64,000 bases of DNA from Chondrosia reniformis. Its lineage: Eukaryota > Porifera > Demospongiae > Chondrillida > Chondrillidae. The stretch lies in assembly GCA_947172415.1 (NCBI GenBank), contig OX359191.1, forward strand, positions 8,727,130 through 8,791,129. Direction: 5' to 3'. The number at the start of each line of letters is the position of its first letter. The stretch's first letter is position 1. Position numbers and translations under genes: made by a program. The notes beneath the pieces were generated by a model that was not told where the DNA came from, did no database searches, and saw nothing but the letters and a program-made list of their open reading frames with translations. Below, in pieces: positions 36,836 to 46,624 of this stretch.

Positions 36836-37420
36836 GCTCTATAGGCTGTTGCGCAGTGTAAATATCATCTATATATTATCTTACAGGAGCTGTTCCATCT
36901 ATATAGCTAGATATACATGTACCACACTTCCACTATATATATAGTGATTATTTATAAACACAGACACTGCAGTGGACTGTTGGTTGGTAGCTTCGTATCA
37001 ACAAATTCTTCCTTAATAGCTGTATTGTACCAATTTTCCATGTAATATAATATATGTAGGAATAATAATGACTGATGATATTCCATATAATGAATATACA
37101 GCATATTTATCAGCATTTCCTTCTTGGGAAATTAAAGAAGAGCTTGCCTTTCTATCTCTAAATTCATAAACATCTTTAAATTTAATTATAGTGTCTATGA
37201 GTAATAAAAAGTGATTTTCAATCGGCCAATCAATCAATTGAAACCCTATTGTTTACAACACTGTATGAAAATTGTGAATGCATAAAGCCTGATTTTTGGG
37301 CTGATGGCTATTGATCACAACACTATACGTACAGTACATATATGTATTTTGTTTAAAAAGTCAATACCTTAAGTTAATTTAAATTGGAATCAAAAGCTAC
37401 CATAATATTGTATTTCTATG
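36836..37420. other. 5' flank of DAGL stub 3
   Basis: Alpha-type flank similar to 17093-17700 up to about 37260. Similarity to the array ends there, with the start of unrelated spacer DNA. Confidence 0.5.
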
Positions 37421-37432
37421 ATATGTTGTGTA

Positions 37433-37735
37433 CAGGTGCGGTGATTGGGGAGAGAGTAGTAGTCATTTGAGAGATCAAGTGATACCTGTGTTGGCTGACT
37501 TAACTGTCAAAACTGAGATCCACCAAAAGATTGAACCCCTTGCGGCACTTGGGAACATCCGGAGAGTTCTTAACTTTAATGAAGAAGGGGATGACAGAAA
37601 ATGTTTAATTCTTTTTTAGATATAGACCAATAAAAATGGATGGGAATTAAAGGAACTTCTGAATGCCCTGAATAGTGATGAAGTTAATCTGAAGGGAATT
37701 GCCAGAAACATTCAAAATTCATTTGCAGGTTGATT
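37433..37735 (+). pseudogene. Unrecognised exon-like fragments
   Basis: Two adjacent segments have coding-like composition. 37433-37619, after an AG acceptor, reads CGDWGESSSHLRDQVIPVL and on to a stop. About 37628-37735 reads NGWELKELLNALNSDEVNLK and ends at TTTGCAG/GTTGA. No initiating exon and no continuation were found within the spacer. They look like exons stranded from a gene not otherwise present. The family is not recognised. Confidence 0.3.
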
Positions 37736-37890
37736 TCTTTCTACATTTTTGTATCAAAATCTGAGATTAATTTTGTTATGTATTGTTTAATTGACTGTAC
37801 ACAGTTTGGAATATATTTGAAATTGTGAAAAAATGATAACGTAGTAATTATGAAATAGAGCTGATTACAGTTGCTTTGAGAGATATTATA

Positions 37891-38121
37891 CACAGGATCA
37901 AATATCAGGTTTCAGAAGGCATGAAACCTATTTGAAACTCTATGAACTGCCAGGTTTCAAAAGATATGAAAGTATGTATAAAACTCGGAAAGGGGGCTGT
38001 TAAAACTTGAAACCCGTGAAATTAATCTGTTAGCACATTCTTGAGCACCCTTTGAAACCTGGCTGTTCAAGAAGTTTCAAATAGATTTCACACCATATGA
38101 AACCTGTAATTTGATCCTGTG
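37891..38121. mobile_element. MITE, same family as 20645-20866
   Basis: 231-bp copy with both ends CACAGGATCAAAT / ATTTGATCCTGTG intact and ATA on each side. It is highly similar to the copy in DAGL copy 2. Confidence 0.85.
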
Positions 38122-38765
38122 ATAGGTGTATATATAATGTTAGATATTCTGAGACACTATAAGAATATATATATATATAGTACAGCACTATATATAGAGC
38201 CAAGAGTATCATGATGCATGCACTATGCATGGAAATTGTATAAACACATCATCACATGCCAAGTGAATGGCAACATACAGACTTGACTTGACTTAACTTG
38301 ACTTTTGATTGTTACTTAGCTGAACTGTTTTGTTGGCATTTACAATACAATTGCTATGTCAGCATTAGACCATATCAGCAAATTCTGTTTTTGTACTTTT
38401 TGCAGTATCATTGCTCTAAAAAATTTCTGTTTATGTTAGCTTGGATACGACAATGAGCCTCTATAATATTATCATGTTTATTTTACTGTATTTTGTGCAT
38501 TATTGACGTTGACATTGTTGTTAATATGTATTCTAATTGTTACGTATATGTACTTCTGCAGTATTCAGCTGAACTGAAGATTGTAAGAGCAAAAAGGAAG
38601 CTTTGAAAGTAACTGATTTTGATTTTATTGAACAGAGTAAAATGAAGCTTTGATGGAGCCCACCATTCAATTCATTTGGTTGAAATGCTTTTGACAGAAA
38701 GTGTAGTCAATTCTTTAAATTTTGCTCTTTCTTTATAGATAATGGATCCCAGCTTTGAACCCACA
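38122..38765. other. AT-rich spacer
   Basis: Non-coding, with a short TATATA run near 38170 and a CTTGA/ACTTG repeat near 38282-38306. Nothing else recognised. Confidence 0.5.
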
Positions 38766-38987
38766 TTAAGAAGCTTTTAATTTAAAGCTATCCATCAGTT
38801 TTCCCATTTTCATAATCTCCTTCGCTTGTTTGTAGACTCCAGAGCTATCTCCTGCCTCCTTCCAAGAGTTTATAGATCCTTGAATGCCTGAATAACTAAA
38901 TCCCTCTGCTGATAACACCTTCCCATTAAAATGGAGTTTCCTCTTGGTAATACTAATGGAGGTTGATAGAAAATGGTTGAATATCAA
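38766..38987 (-). other. Short open frame of unknown status
   Basis: 73-codon frame whose second half (SYSGIQGSINSWKEAGDSSG, then KEIMKMGKLMDSFKLKAS) has ordinary protein composition, unlike the AT-driven frames around it. It could be a last exon or an exon relic. No partner exons, family or promoter recognised. Confidence 0.25.
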
Positions 38988-40496
38988 AGGTACTCAGCTA
39001 CTATATAGCCAACTGTGATATGAGGTGGGATTTAATACTTCAAAAAGGGCATGTCACCTAATGTTTTATCCTGAATGTTTGGAATTTAATGAATTTGTCA
39101 TTATGGATCAATCAGTGGTTTTGAATGCAGTGTTGACATTATGTCAGCTTCAGGTTAGTAAAATATCTGTAGATTGTCAAATAGAAACTACGTAAAATGG
39201 CCTAAATTGAGTGTACTTCTTCCTTGTCTGCTCTAACCAGTTATTACCTTAGAGAATTGCATGAATTCTTGAACAACTGGTAAAGTATGTATTTCTCAGG
39301 TGCCCACTCTTACTTGTTGTATGTACTTAGGTAGAACTATTTTACAATGCCCATGATAATAAACGTTTCCCTTTAATTTGTTCAGCTGTTGAAAGTCTCA
39401 TGCTACTGGATTATTATACTGTCTCCTCCACTGACCAAATGTGAACTGCAGCAGGTGTCTATGATTTTGCAGAATAAACTGTAGAAGACTAGGGTTAGAT
39501 GATTTTGATTATCAAGAGTTATCAGATTGGTGGAGAAGAGACATGCATGTCTGCTAGTCCTTGCACAGTGATTGGAATCTAAACCAAAAAGACTATACCA
39601 AAGGACTCCCTTAATAACTGCACTATAACTTAACATGAAATGGGCCACCACTTGCAGCACACAAGTTTTATACACTTTTACAGTCTTTGATTTTTTATCC
39701 ATGCATGTTCTCTGTATAGTAATTGTGCTAATTGACACAAGTACCTTCACTGTACAGTCTTTGCAGATTATTTATTTGATGTGCTATATTTATACATTGA
39801 TATTTTAATGTGATCTACGTATATACACATGTGGAGTACAATTCACTTAGTAAAAAACTTAATATGGAAACAAGCATATAATGCTAATTGAAGAATGTAA
39901 CTACTTTTGGTACTTTAAATTGTATCCTATTCCTGTCATATGTTATATAGTTGTTTTATACAATAGGGTTGACCCTTATTGGTTTTGTTATTGCTTCATA
40001 ACAGACCACCTCAACTAGAACATTCTAACAATGCTCTCTAATTAATTATGTCGTCTAGAGTATAGTGATGCATAAATATACTAGTAACACCATGCAAAAT
40101 GTGCTTATATACAGAATGCATACGTATGTATGTACTTCTTTGACTTGGACAAAGGGAACTTGCATTTTTCATTGCAATTGGCCTTGACTGAGAAATATGG
40201 CAAACTTGAAAATGTATATTGGCAATGGAATGTGATCATGACTTCTGATCATGACAATCTGATCGTGACTTCAAACCATTTAAGTTCATACTGTCTAACA
40301 AGATACAACTTTCAGTTGTCACACCTAAATAATAGTAGCTCTGCAGGTATCTATCTTTACATCAAGGCAAAATTGAACAATTAGAACACTAGCTATAGCC
40401 AGGCACATGCATTAGCATCATGAAAGTGTACAAAGTGTACAAGTGTATACATGCACTTTTATAGACTATAACACTAAATGTCTTTGGGATGGTGTA
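38988..40496. other. Spacer without recognised features
   Basis: AT-rich sequence on both strands with only short, non-conserved frames. No repeat family of this window is present. Confidence 0.5.
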
Positions 40497-40588
40497 TCCT
40501 TCGACTTTTGAACGTTTAAAAAAAACGCAGCTTGGTTTCGTTTCTTGGGTAAACGTTTCGACGTTTTAAACGCTCAAAAGTCGAAGGA
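40497..40588. mobile_element. Short foldback element with TGTA duplication
   Basis: 92 bp with inverted ends TCCTTCGACTTTTGAACG / CGCTCAAAAGTCGAAGGA (one mismatch), flanked by TGTA on each side. It can fold almost end to end and encodes nothing. It is a very small MITE or a foldback. Confidence 0.7.
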
Positions 40589-41079
40589 TGTAAAGATAAG
40601 TTCGACGCTCTTACTGAGTTAATGTGTTGTCATTTCGATTCGATGACCATTATCTCAGCCGTCCCACGGAGCTGTGCTGTCTTATCTCGTCTACGTATAG
40701 ACTATACATATTGTTAGTTTCTCAGTCAAATTTTTGTTATCAAGCACACTGGCCATGGGTGTTACGCATGAGCTATACCAATCGAATTTGTGCAAAAACA
40801 ATTGCATGGGAGCGCGCGTACATATACCTTAATTTAAGTGAACATAAAGACAACTTTAATGGTTAAAGTAAATGCAAATTATAACTGTAACTGTATAGTC
40901 TTTAACAGTAGACTATCTAACACATATAATAAATGTACATGTTTTGTAAGCATAATAGATTCATGCCACGGAAGATTACGAGTCAATGAAAAAGGTCGTG
41001 GCTGCGTTGTTGTGACTTTACTGAAGATGTTCTTTCTATGGAGAAGGTCGTACGTGATCACCAGTTTTGCATGTGAATA

Positions 41080-41280
41080 GCTGAATGGCTGAATACTAGC
41101 TCATTGTTGCCGAACTTGACATGAAGCGGAAGTATTCACATGGTAAATAGCTGAATGGATGTACCTACATCCATTATTCGCGAACACTTATTTTGACGTA
41201 CAGCAAAAATCTTCGTTCAATAGCTGAATAGATGTACTACACGTACCTATTGTTCCCGAACTTGCCACCAGAAAATAATT
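41080..41280. repeat. Imperfect direct repeats
   Basis: Three degenerate units of about 70-80 bp sharing ATAGCTGAATGG and TTGTTCCCGAACTTG-like cores. No coding sequence. Confidence 0.5.
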
Positions 41281-41329
41281 TACGAAAAAATACGTTTATT
41301 ATAAATAGACCCTAGCAAATGTCATTCTT

Positions 41330-41645
41330 TGGCCTTCGGGCCCCGCTCTGTCCAGCGCCGGAGTATACGGTTCGCCAGCCTCCGGGAATTTGGTGCGACA
41401 ACCATGGCTTGGAGTACGGTCATGGGACCATGTACTGCTGAAGGATCTGAGGTTTCTCTGAGGGGGATGGTCTTCTCCATTATGGCCTAGGATCCGGAGT
41501 TGTTCCTCCCTAGCAACTCGCCTTTGTGCGTTTGTTCTCCCGAAGATCGAGGCTGATGGTCTGGAAGCAGTGCGTGGGACCAGTACCCACCGACTCGGCG
41601 AAGAGAAGCTCTGACCGGAGTCCCTGTTTTAGGCTGCCCGTTTTA
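41330..41645 (+). other. GC-rich island of unknown nature
   Basis: Sharp GC-rich, CpG-containing block (from CGGGCCCCGCTCTGTCCAG) inside AT-rich spacer, ending near GCCCGTTTTAAG with a GGTAATTG donor-like sequence. No long frame. It could be a promoter or first exon of a non-coding transcript, or part of an inserted element. Confidence 0.35.
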
Positions 41646-41744
41646 AGGTAATTGCATTGCATACACTTCAGGCATCTGCATACGTTTGCATTGGTTTCTG
41701 AGGATTTTGGTGGAAATTGGTTGTGTAGTTGTTAGCTTTTAAAG

Positions 41745-42260
41745 TATGTTGGAGGTAAGTTTGTGTATGTGCATATGGGTGATTTTTTAGTATGTGGGAT
41801 TAAGGCATTTTTCAAGATTGGCATTTTTCAAGATTGGCATTTTTCAAGAATTGGCATTTTTCAAGAATTGGCATTTTTCAAGATTGGCATTTTTCAAGAT
41901 TGGCATTTTTCAAGATTGGCATTTTCAAGATTGGCATTTTCACAAATTTAAATTTGCATTTTTAATTTGTTGCATTCTACAAAATTACTTAAGGAAAGAA
42001 ATTTTTAACTTCAGAAATTTTGACTTCAGGAAAGAAATTTTAACTTGTATTTGTTATAGCTTTTAAAGTATGTTGAAGGTAAGTTTTGTGTATGTATTAT
42101 GGGTGATTTTTTAGTATATGGAGTTAAGGCATTTTTCAAGTTTATGATTGCATGCATGGCTTTTTCAAGATTGGCATTTTTAAGATTTTTGGCATTTTTC
42201 AAGATCAAGATTTTTGCCTTTTTTCAAGATCAAGATTTTTGGCATTTTTAATTTTTTTTT
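41745..42260 (+). repeat. Duplicated unit with 17-bp tandem repeat
   Basis: Two related blocks start with GGTAAGTTT(T)GTGTATGT at 41753 and 42078 and run into TTAAGGCATTTTTCAAG. The first carries about eight tandem TTTTTCAAGATTGGCA units (41809-41940), the second a decayed version. The short frames inside (FFKIGIFQDWHF) are repeat artefacts. Confidence 0.75.
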
Positions 42261-43065
42261 AGCATTTTAAAGATTTTTTAACTTCACAACTTAAGAATTT
42301 TAGGAAAGAAATTTTTTAACATTCTTTTAACTTCAACAAAGAATTTAACATTTTTTAACTTCATGCAGCAAAGAATTTTTTAACCATATTTTAACTTCAG
42401 CAAAGGATTTTTTTAACTTTAGCAAATAATTTTTTTTAACCATTTTTTAACTTTAAGCAAAGAATTTAACATTTTTAACTACAGTAAAGAATTTTTTTAA
42501 CCATTTCTTAACTTTGATCAGCAAAGGAAATTCTTTTAACTTCAGCAAAGAATTTTTAACTTCAGCAAAGAATTTTAGGAAAGAATCTTTTTAACTTAGC
42601 AAAGGAAATTTTAAACTTCAAAAGATTTTTTTAACTTCAGTAAAGATTTTTTAACTTCAGCAAAGCATTTTTAACTTCAGTAAAGTATTTTAGGAAAGAA
42701 AGTTTTTTAACTTAGCAAAGGAAATGTTTTACTTCAGGAAAGAATTTTTTTAACTTAGCAAAGGAAATGTTTTACTTCAGGAAAGAATTTTTTTTAACTT
42801 CAGCAAAGAAGTTTTAATTGCTGAAGTTTTAACTTAGCAAAGGATATTTTAACTTCATGCAGCAAAGCATTTTTTTAACTTCAGCTAACTTCAGCGAAGA
42901 ACTTCAGCAAAGAATTTTAACTCAGGAAAAAAGTTTTAATTTAAGCAAAGCAATTTTTTTACCTTGATCAAGAATTTTTTTAACTTCAGCAAAGATTAAC
43001 TTCAGCAAGAACTTCAGCAAATAATTATTTTCAACTTCAGCAAAGAAATTTTTTAACTTTTGAAG
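42261..43065 (+). repeat. Low-complexity satellite (TTAACTTCAGCAAAGAA)
   Basis: About 800 bp of irregular repeats of TTTTTAACTTCAGCAAAGAA with variable T runs. It has no coding potential and strong strand asymmetry. Confidence 0.8.
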
Positions 43066-43140
43066 GTTTGTCATGCAATTTTATATAGATTATATATATT
43101 CAGTTATATATTACATTATATTTTCTACATTCCACAGGTT
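43066..43140 (+). repeat. Intron-like cassette, copy 1
   Basis: Begins AGGTTTGTCATG, has an AT-rich core with TTCAGTTATATATTA and ends CATTCCACAG before GTTGCAAGC, so it has GT and AG borders. Related cassettes are at 44204-44275 and 44411-44482. Confidence 0.5.
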
Positions 43141-43860
43141 GCAAGCTTTACGTTTGTCATGGCTATTTTACTTCTACTTTGACATATTTGAGCTGGAAAT
43201 ATAGGCTAATGTTTTGTGGAGTTGCAACTTTGAACTGGCTGCATCTGTTCCATTTTTGACTTGCCACTAGCTGAGCTGGCAGTCCCTGGTCTGTTTTTGA
43301 TTTAGCACTTTGAACTGGCTGCATCTGTTCCATTTTTGATTTGCCACTAGCTGAGCTGGTGGTCCCTGGTCTGTTTTTGATTTAGCACTTTGAACTGGCT
43401 GCTAACGTCCTATTTTGACCTGCCACTTTGAACTGCATGGCTGTCTATGTTTTGTTTTTAATGTATGTACCACTTTGAGCTGGCTGTCTATGTTCTGTTT
43501 ATAACATGCCACCAAACTGACTTGCTGTTTTGCCAGCTGGTTGTCTCTGCCTGTTCTGTTTAATTTTTGATTTGCTAAATCTAGCCACTTTAAGCAGCAG
43601 CTGTGGCTATATCTTTTTGGTTGCTGCACGGCCATCTCTGTTCTGTTCTTTTGAGTTGCATGCCATTTTGAGCTGGCTGTATGTTTGGTATTTTTGACTT
43701 GCCATTTTGGGCTGGCTGTCCGGACACTGTTCTGTATTTTTGACTTACCATTAGAGCTGTCTGTCTGTTCTGTGCTTAATTTGACTTGGTACTTTGAGTT
43801 GGCTGTTGATTATTATAATTTATACTCAAGACATTCAATATTGGCCTTTTGCTTGCAGCC
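43141..43860 (+). repeat. Degenerate tandem repeat (TTGAACTGGCTG / TTTTTGACTTGCCA)
   Basis: About ten imperfect units of 45-80 bp built on GAGCTGGCTGTCTGTTCTG and TTTTTGACTTGCCAC. One 84-bp unit is repeated almost exactly (near 43224-43395). No gene. Confidence 0.65.
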
Positions 43861-44203
43861 CTTTACTCGAAGAAATTGGCATTTGTGGCATTAAGACACT
43901 CCGTAACTTGCATTTATATATTCAGCAAGATTGACATTTTGCATGATTGGCATGCATTTTTGCATTTTAATGTCTTAAGACATTCAGAAGGAAGAAAACA
44001 TGGATATTGGATTGTGTATGGTCGCTTATTTTCATCTTCTGCCTGTCAGTGAGTTTAAAATAACATTCTTCATACTTCAACTTATATTGTAAACCTTAAG
44101 ACATTCAGAATATTCAGCAAGAAAAAATGAAGCAATGTTAACTTCAAAACCGTGATATTACTTCAGAACAGAAAACACCAGCCACAAGATCTTCATCTTT
44201 TGA

Positions 44204-44275
44204 AGGTTTGACATGTTATATATGTACATTATTCAGTTGTATTATATATGTATATATATATGCATTCCACAGGTT
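44204..44275 (+). repeat. Intron-like cassette, copy 2
   Basis: Same layout as 43066-43140: AGGTTTGACATG, TTCAGTTGTATTATATA, CATTCCACAG before GTTTTG. Confidence 0.5.
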
Positions 44276-44410
44276 TTGTAATTATAAGCTTTTCATATGG
44301 CATGATTTGACCTGGATGTCCCAATTGTGGATTTGCAACATTCAGCTAGCAGTCCCTAATTTCATCTTCTGAAATTTCACAACCAAAGAATTCCTGGTTA
44401 TTGTTATAAA

Positions 44411-44482
44411 GGTTTGCCATGTTTACAGTTTACGAGTACATTATTCAGTTGTATATATTATATATTTTCCTACATTCTACAG
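44411..44482 (+). repeat. Intron-like cassette, copy 3
   Basis: AGGTTTGCCATG, TTCAGTTGTATATATTA, CATTCTACAG before TTTGTG. This is the third member of the series. Confidence 0.5.
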
Positions 44483-44528
44483 TTTGTGTGGACTATTTCA
44501 GATGTTCAGACTTGTGTTCATCTACTTT

Positions 44529-44700
44529 AATTTGTCACTCTGTGCTGGTTAATTGTTCCGGATCCTGCATGGTCATGGATTTACAGCTACGAGCTTGGCA
44601 GTTCCTGGTCACTTTGTGCTGGTTAATTGTTCCGGATCCTGCATGGTCATGGATTTACAGCTACGAGCTTGGCAGTTCCTGGTCACTCTGTGCTGGTTGT
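44529..44700 (+). repeat. Tandem duplication of about 85 bp
   Basis: Two nearly identical copies from GTCACTCTGTGCTGGTTAAT through GCTTGGCAGTTCCTG, followed by the start of a third. It gives an apparent short frame that is not conserved. Confidence 0.8.
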
Positions 44701-44959
44701 CTGGTTGATTTTGTCCCATTGTCATTTGAGCCCTGTCCTGTCCTATAAATTGTTTCACTTGTCATTTGAGTTGGTTGGTCTGTCTTGGTGTGTCTTAGCT
44801 GGTCTGAACTAGCTTGTCTCTGGCTTAATTGCAACATTTCTTAATACAATATTGATATATATATATATGTATATATGTTAGCCATACTTTACTTGTAATG
44901 TATATATGCTTAATTAGTATGATATTCTTCTCATTCCTATACAGTGGTCCCTATCTCAT

Positions 44960-45250
44960 ACGAAGGCAGGTCTGATTTGAGGTAAAGTGACGCACTGTTC
45001 TCTGGTGCTACGCCGGTGTGTCATGATTCTCAATGAAGAAGGTTTGAGGTCCGCCAGGGTCGGGTCATTGTACACGTAGCATTTGTACCTTGATCTAGTA
45101 ACTGGTCAAAGGGCGGCTAGGTACGCCGAGCCGTTCCCGCGCATCTTCCTCCCCTCCTAGCTGAGAACGTGGAGCACTACTGGGCAGAGTGGGGGGCACG
45201 ATGTACTCCCACCTCCGCGTGGTGTGCCCCGGATTCAACTTTTTCATGGT
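44960..45250. other. GC-rich island
   Basis: GC-rich block with CGCCGGTGTG, CGCCAGGGTCGGGTC and CCCACCTCCGCGTGGTG segments in AT-rich surroundings. There is no convincing reading frame. It is similar in character, not obviously in sequence, to 41330-41645. Confidence 0.35.
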
Positions 45251-45595
45251 TGGAAGTTGATACAAAGAGGAGTACAAACTAAAGAGAAAAGATTATTCTT
45301 AAGTCAGTTCAGTTCCAGATTTATCAGATTTGTATATATGCCATAAGAAACATTAATATAAATGCATTTTTCTTTCTCTCCCTTAGGTTATTACTGCAGT
45401 TCATTCAAGGTCCCCTACTTCAAAAGTTGATACAATTAAAGAGGAGTACAAACTAAAAAGAAGGATGTAATTATTCATAAGTGAGTTCTGTTCCAGATTT
45501 GTCAGATTTGTATGCCATAAGAAACATTAATATAAAGGCATTCTTGTTTCTCTCCCTTAGGTTATTGCAGTTCATTCAAGGTCCCCTACTTCAAA
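45247..45595 (+). repeat. Tandem duplication of about 170 bp
   Basis: The segment GTTGATACAA...AGAGGAGTACAAACTAA to CATTCAAGGTCCCCTACTTC occurs twice (about 45257-45422 and 45427-45592) with small indels. Both copies contain a CTCCCTTAG/GTTATT acceptor-like border. Confidence 0.75.
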
Positions 45596-45599
45596 GATT

Positions 45600-46320
45600 G
45601 CATTGTATGGACCACTAATCTTGCTCATGCAAGAAACTAAAAAGTGCTAAACCTCAGTTTACCAGCTGCATTGCACTCACTAAGTGGAGAGATGGCAATC
45701 TATATAGTAAGTGTGCAATTTGAGAAACAGAAAGCCTTGGCTTAATTTTAGTTGATGTGCTTTAGCTGTAATCTTTATGTATATACTGTTGTATGTCTAG
45801 AGTTTTGTTCCCAGGCTATTTTTATTTATTTCTAGCCATTTTAAGCGAGCTGTACATTGTAGGCTATACATTGCATTTTTAGCTATACACATAGGTGTAT
45901 CATGCATGTGCTGGCTGTATTTGGAAATTTAGTCATTATACTAATTTATTTATTTATTCTGTGTTAGTTGAATAATTGACAAGTAACTGCATGAAAGCTG
46001 CTTAATATACAGTCAACAGTTTGACACACTGGACTTGGTCTACTTGCATTGGATTGCACATGTTTTTTGACAGTGGAACTTGCAATTTAACTGCATTATA
46101 TTTCAAGTGTATAATACTTAAATTTGAATTTCTTTAATTGTGAACATCACAAAGATGCATCTTTTTTTAAATATTTGTAAACCTACTTTTTAATTTTGTT
46201 TCTAATACATTGAATTTTAAGCTATATGCAAACTAGAAGGTGTATAATTAAATCTAATCGATTTGTTAATATATACATGTACATAATAAGGATGAATGAT
46301 GTTCATAATATGGATGAATA
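45600..46320. other. Spacer without recognised features
   Basis: AT-rich, with no open frame of interest and no repeat shared with the rest of the window. Confidence 0.5.
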
Positions 46321-46339
46321 ATGTATCTTTATTGGCATA

Positions 46340-46440
46340 ATGAGACAAATTTTTCACAGAAATGAACATTTTGACCTGGAGGTCTTCTTCAGCAATGAGG
46401 AAAAAAACGAGTGTTGTGTCGTTTTTCCTCATTGCTCATG
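46340..46440 (-). mobile_element. Foldback related to Penelope-type terminal repeat
   Basis: Inverted AGCAATGAGGAAAAA arms (46401-46416 with 46422-46437) beside TTGCTGAAGAAGACCTCC and AGGTCAAAATGTTC. The minus strand matches the CTGAAGAAGACC...GGTC layout of the arms at 8432-8463. It is probably a relic of the same element class. Confidence 0.5.
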
Positions 46441-46624
46441 TTCTAATATTATTATCATATGTATGATTGCATTTTTATTGATGTCATACATATTGTTACA
46501 TGAAATTGTGAATGCAGATAACATGTGTTTCGAGACTATCACAAACTATAACTAAGTATCTATATAGGTACGTATAACTAAGTATATCAAGCTTGATATG
46601 TTTTAAAAAATGAGTGTATGACAG

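Noticed and set aside
41763-42066. Frames with repeated FFKIGIFQDWHF-type peptides
   Set aside because: Product of the 17-bp tandem repeat; both frames read the same repeat and lack any non-repetitive coding part.
44419-44812. 109-codon frame in the spacer
   Set aside because: Spans the 85-bp tandem duplication and an intron-like cassette; no conserved features.
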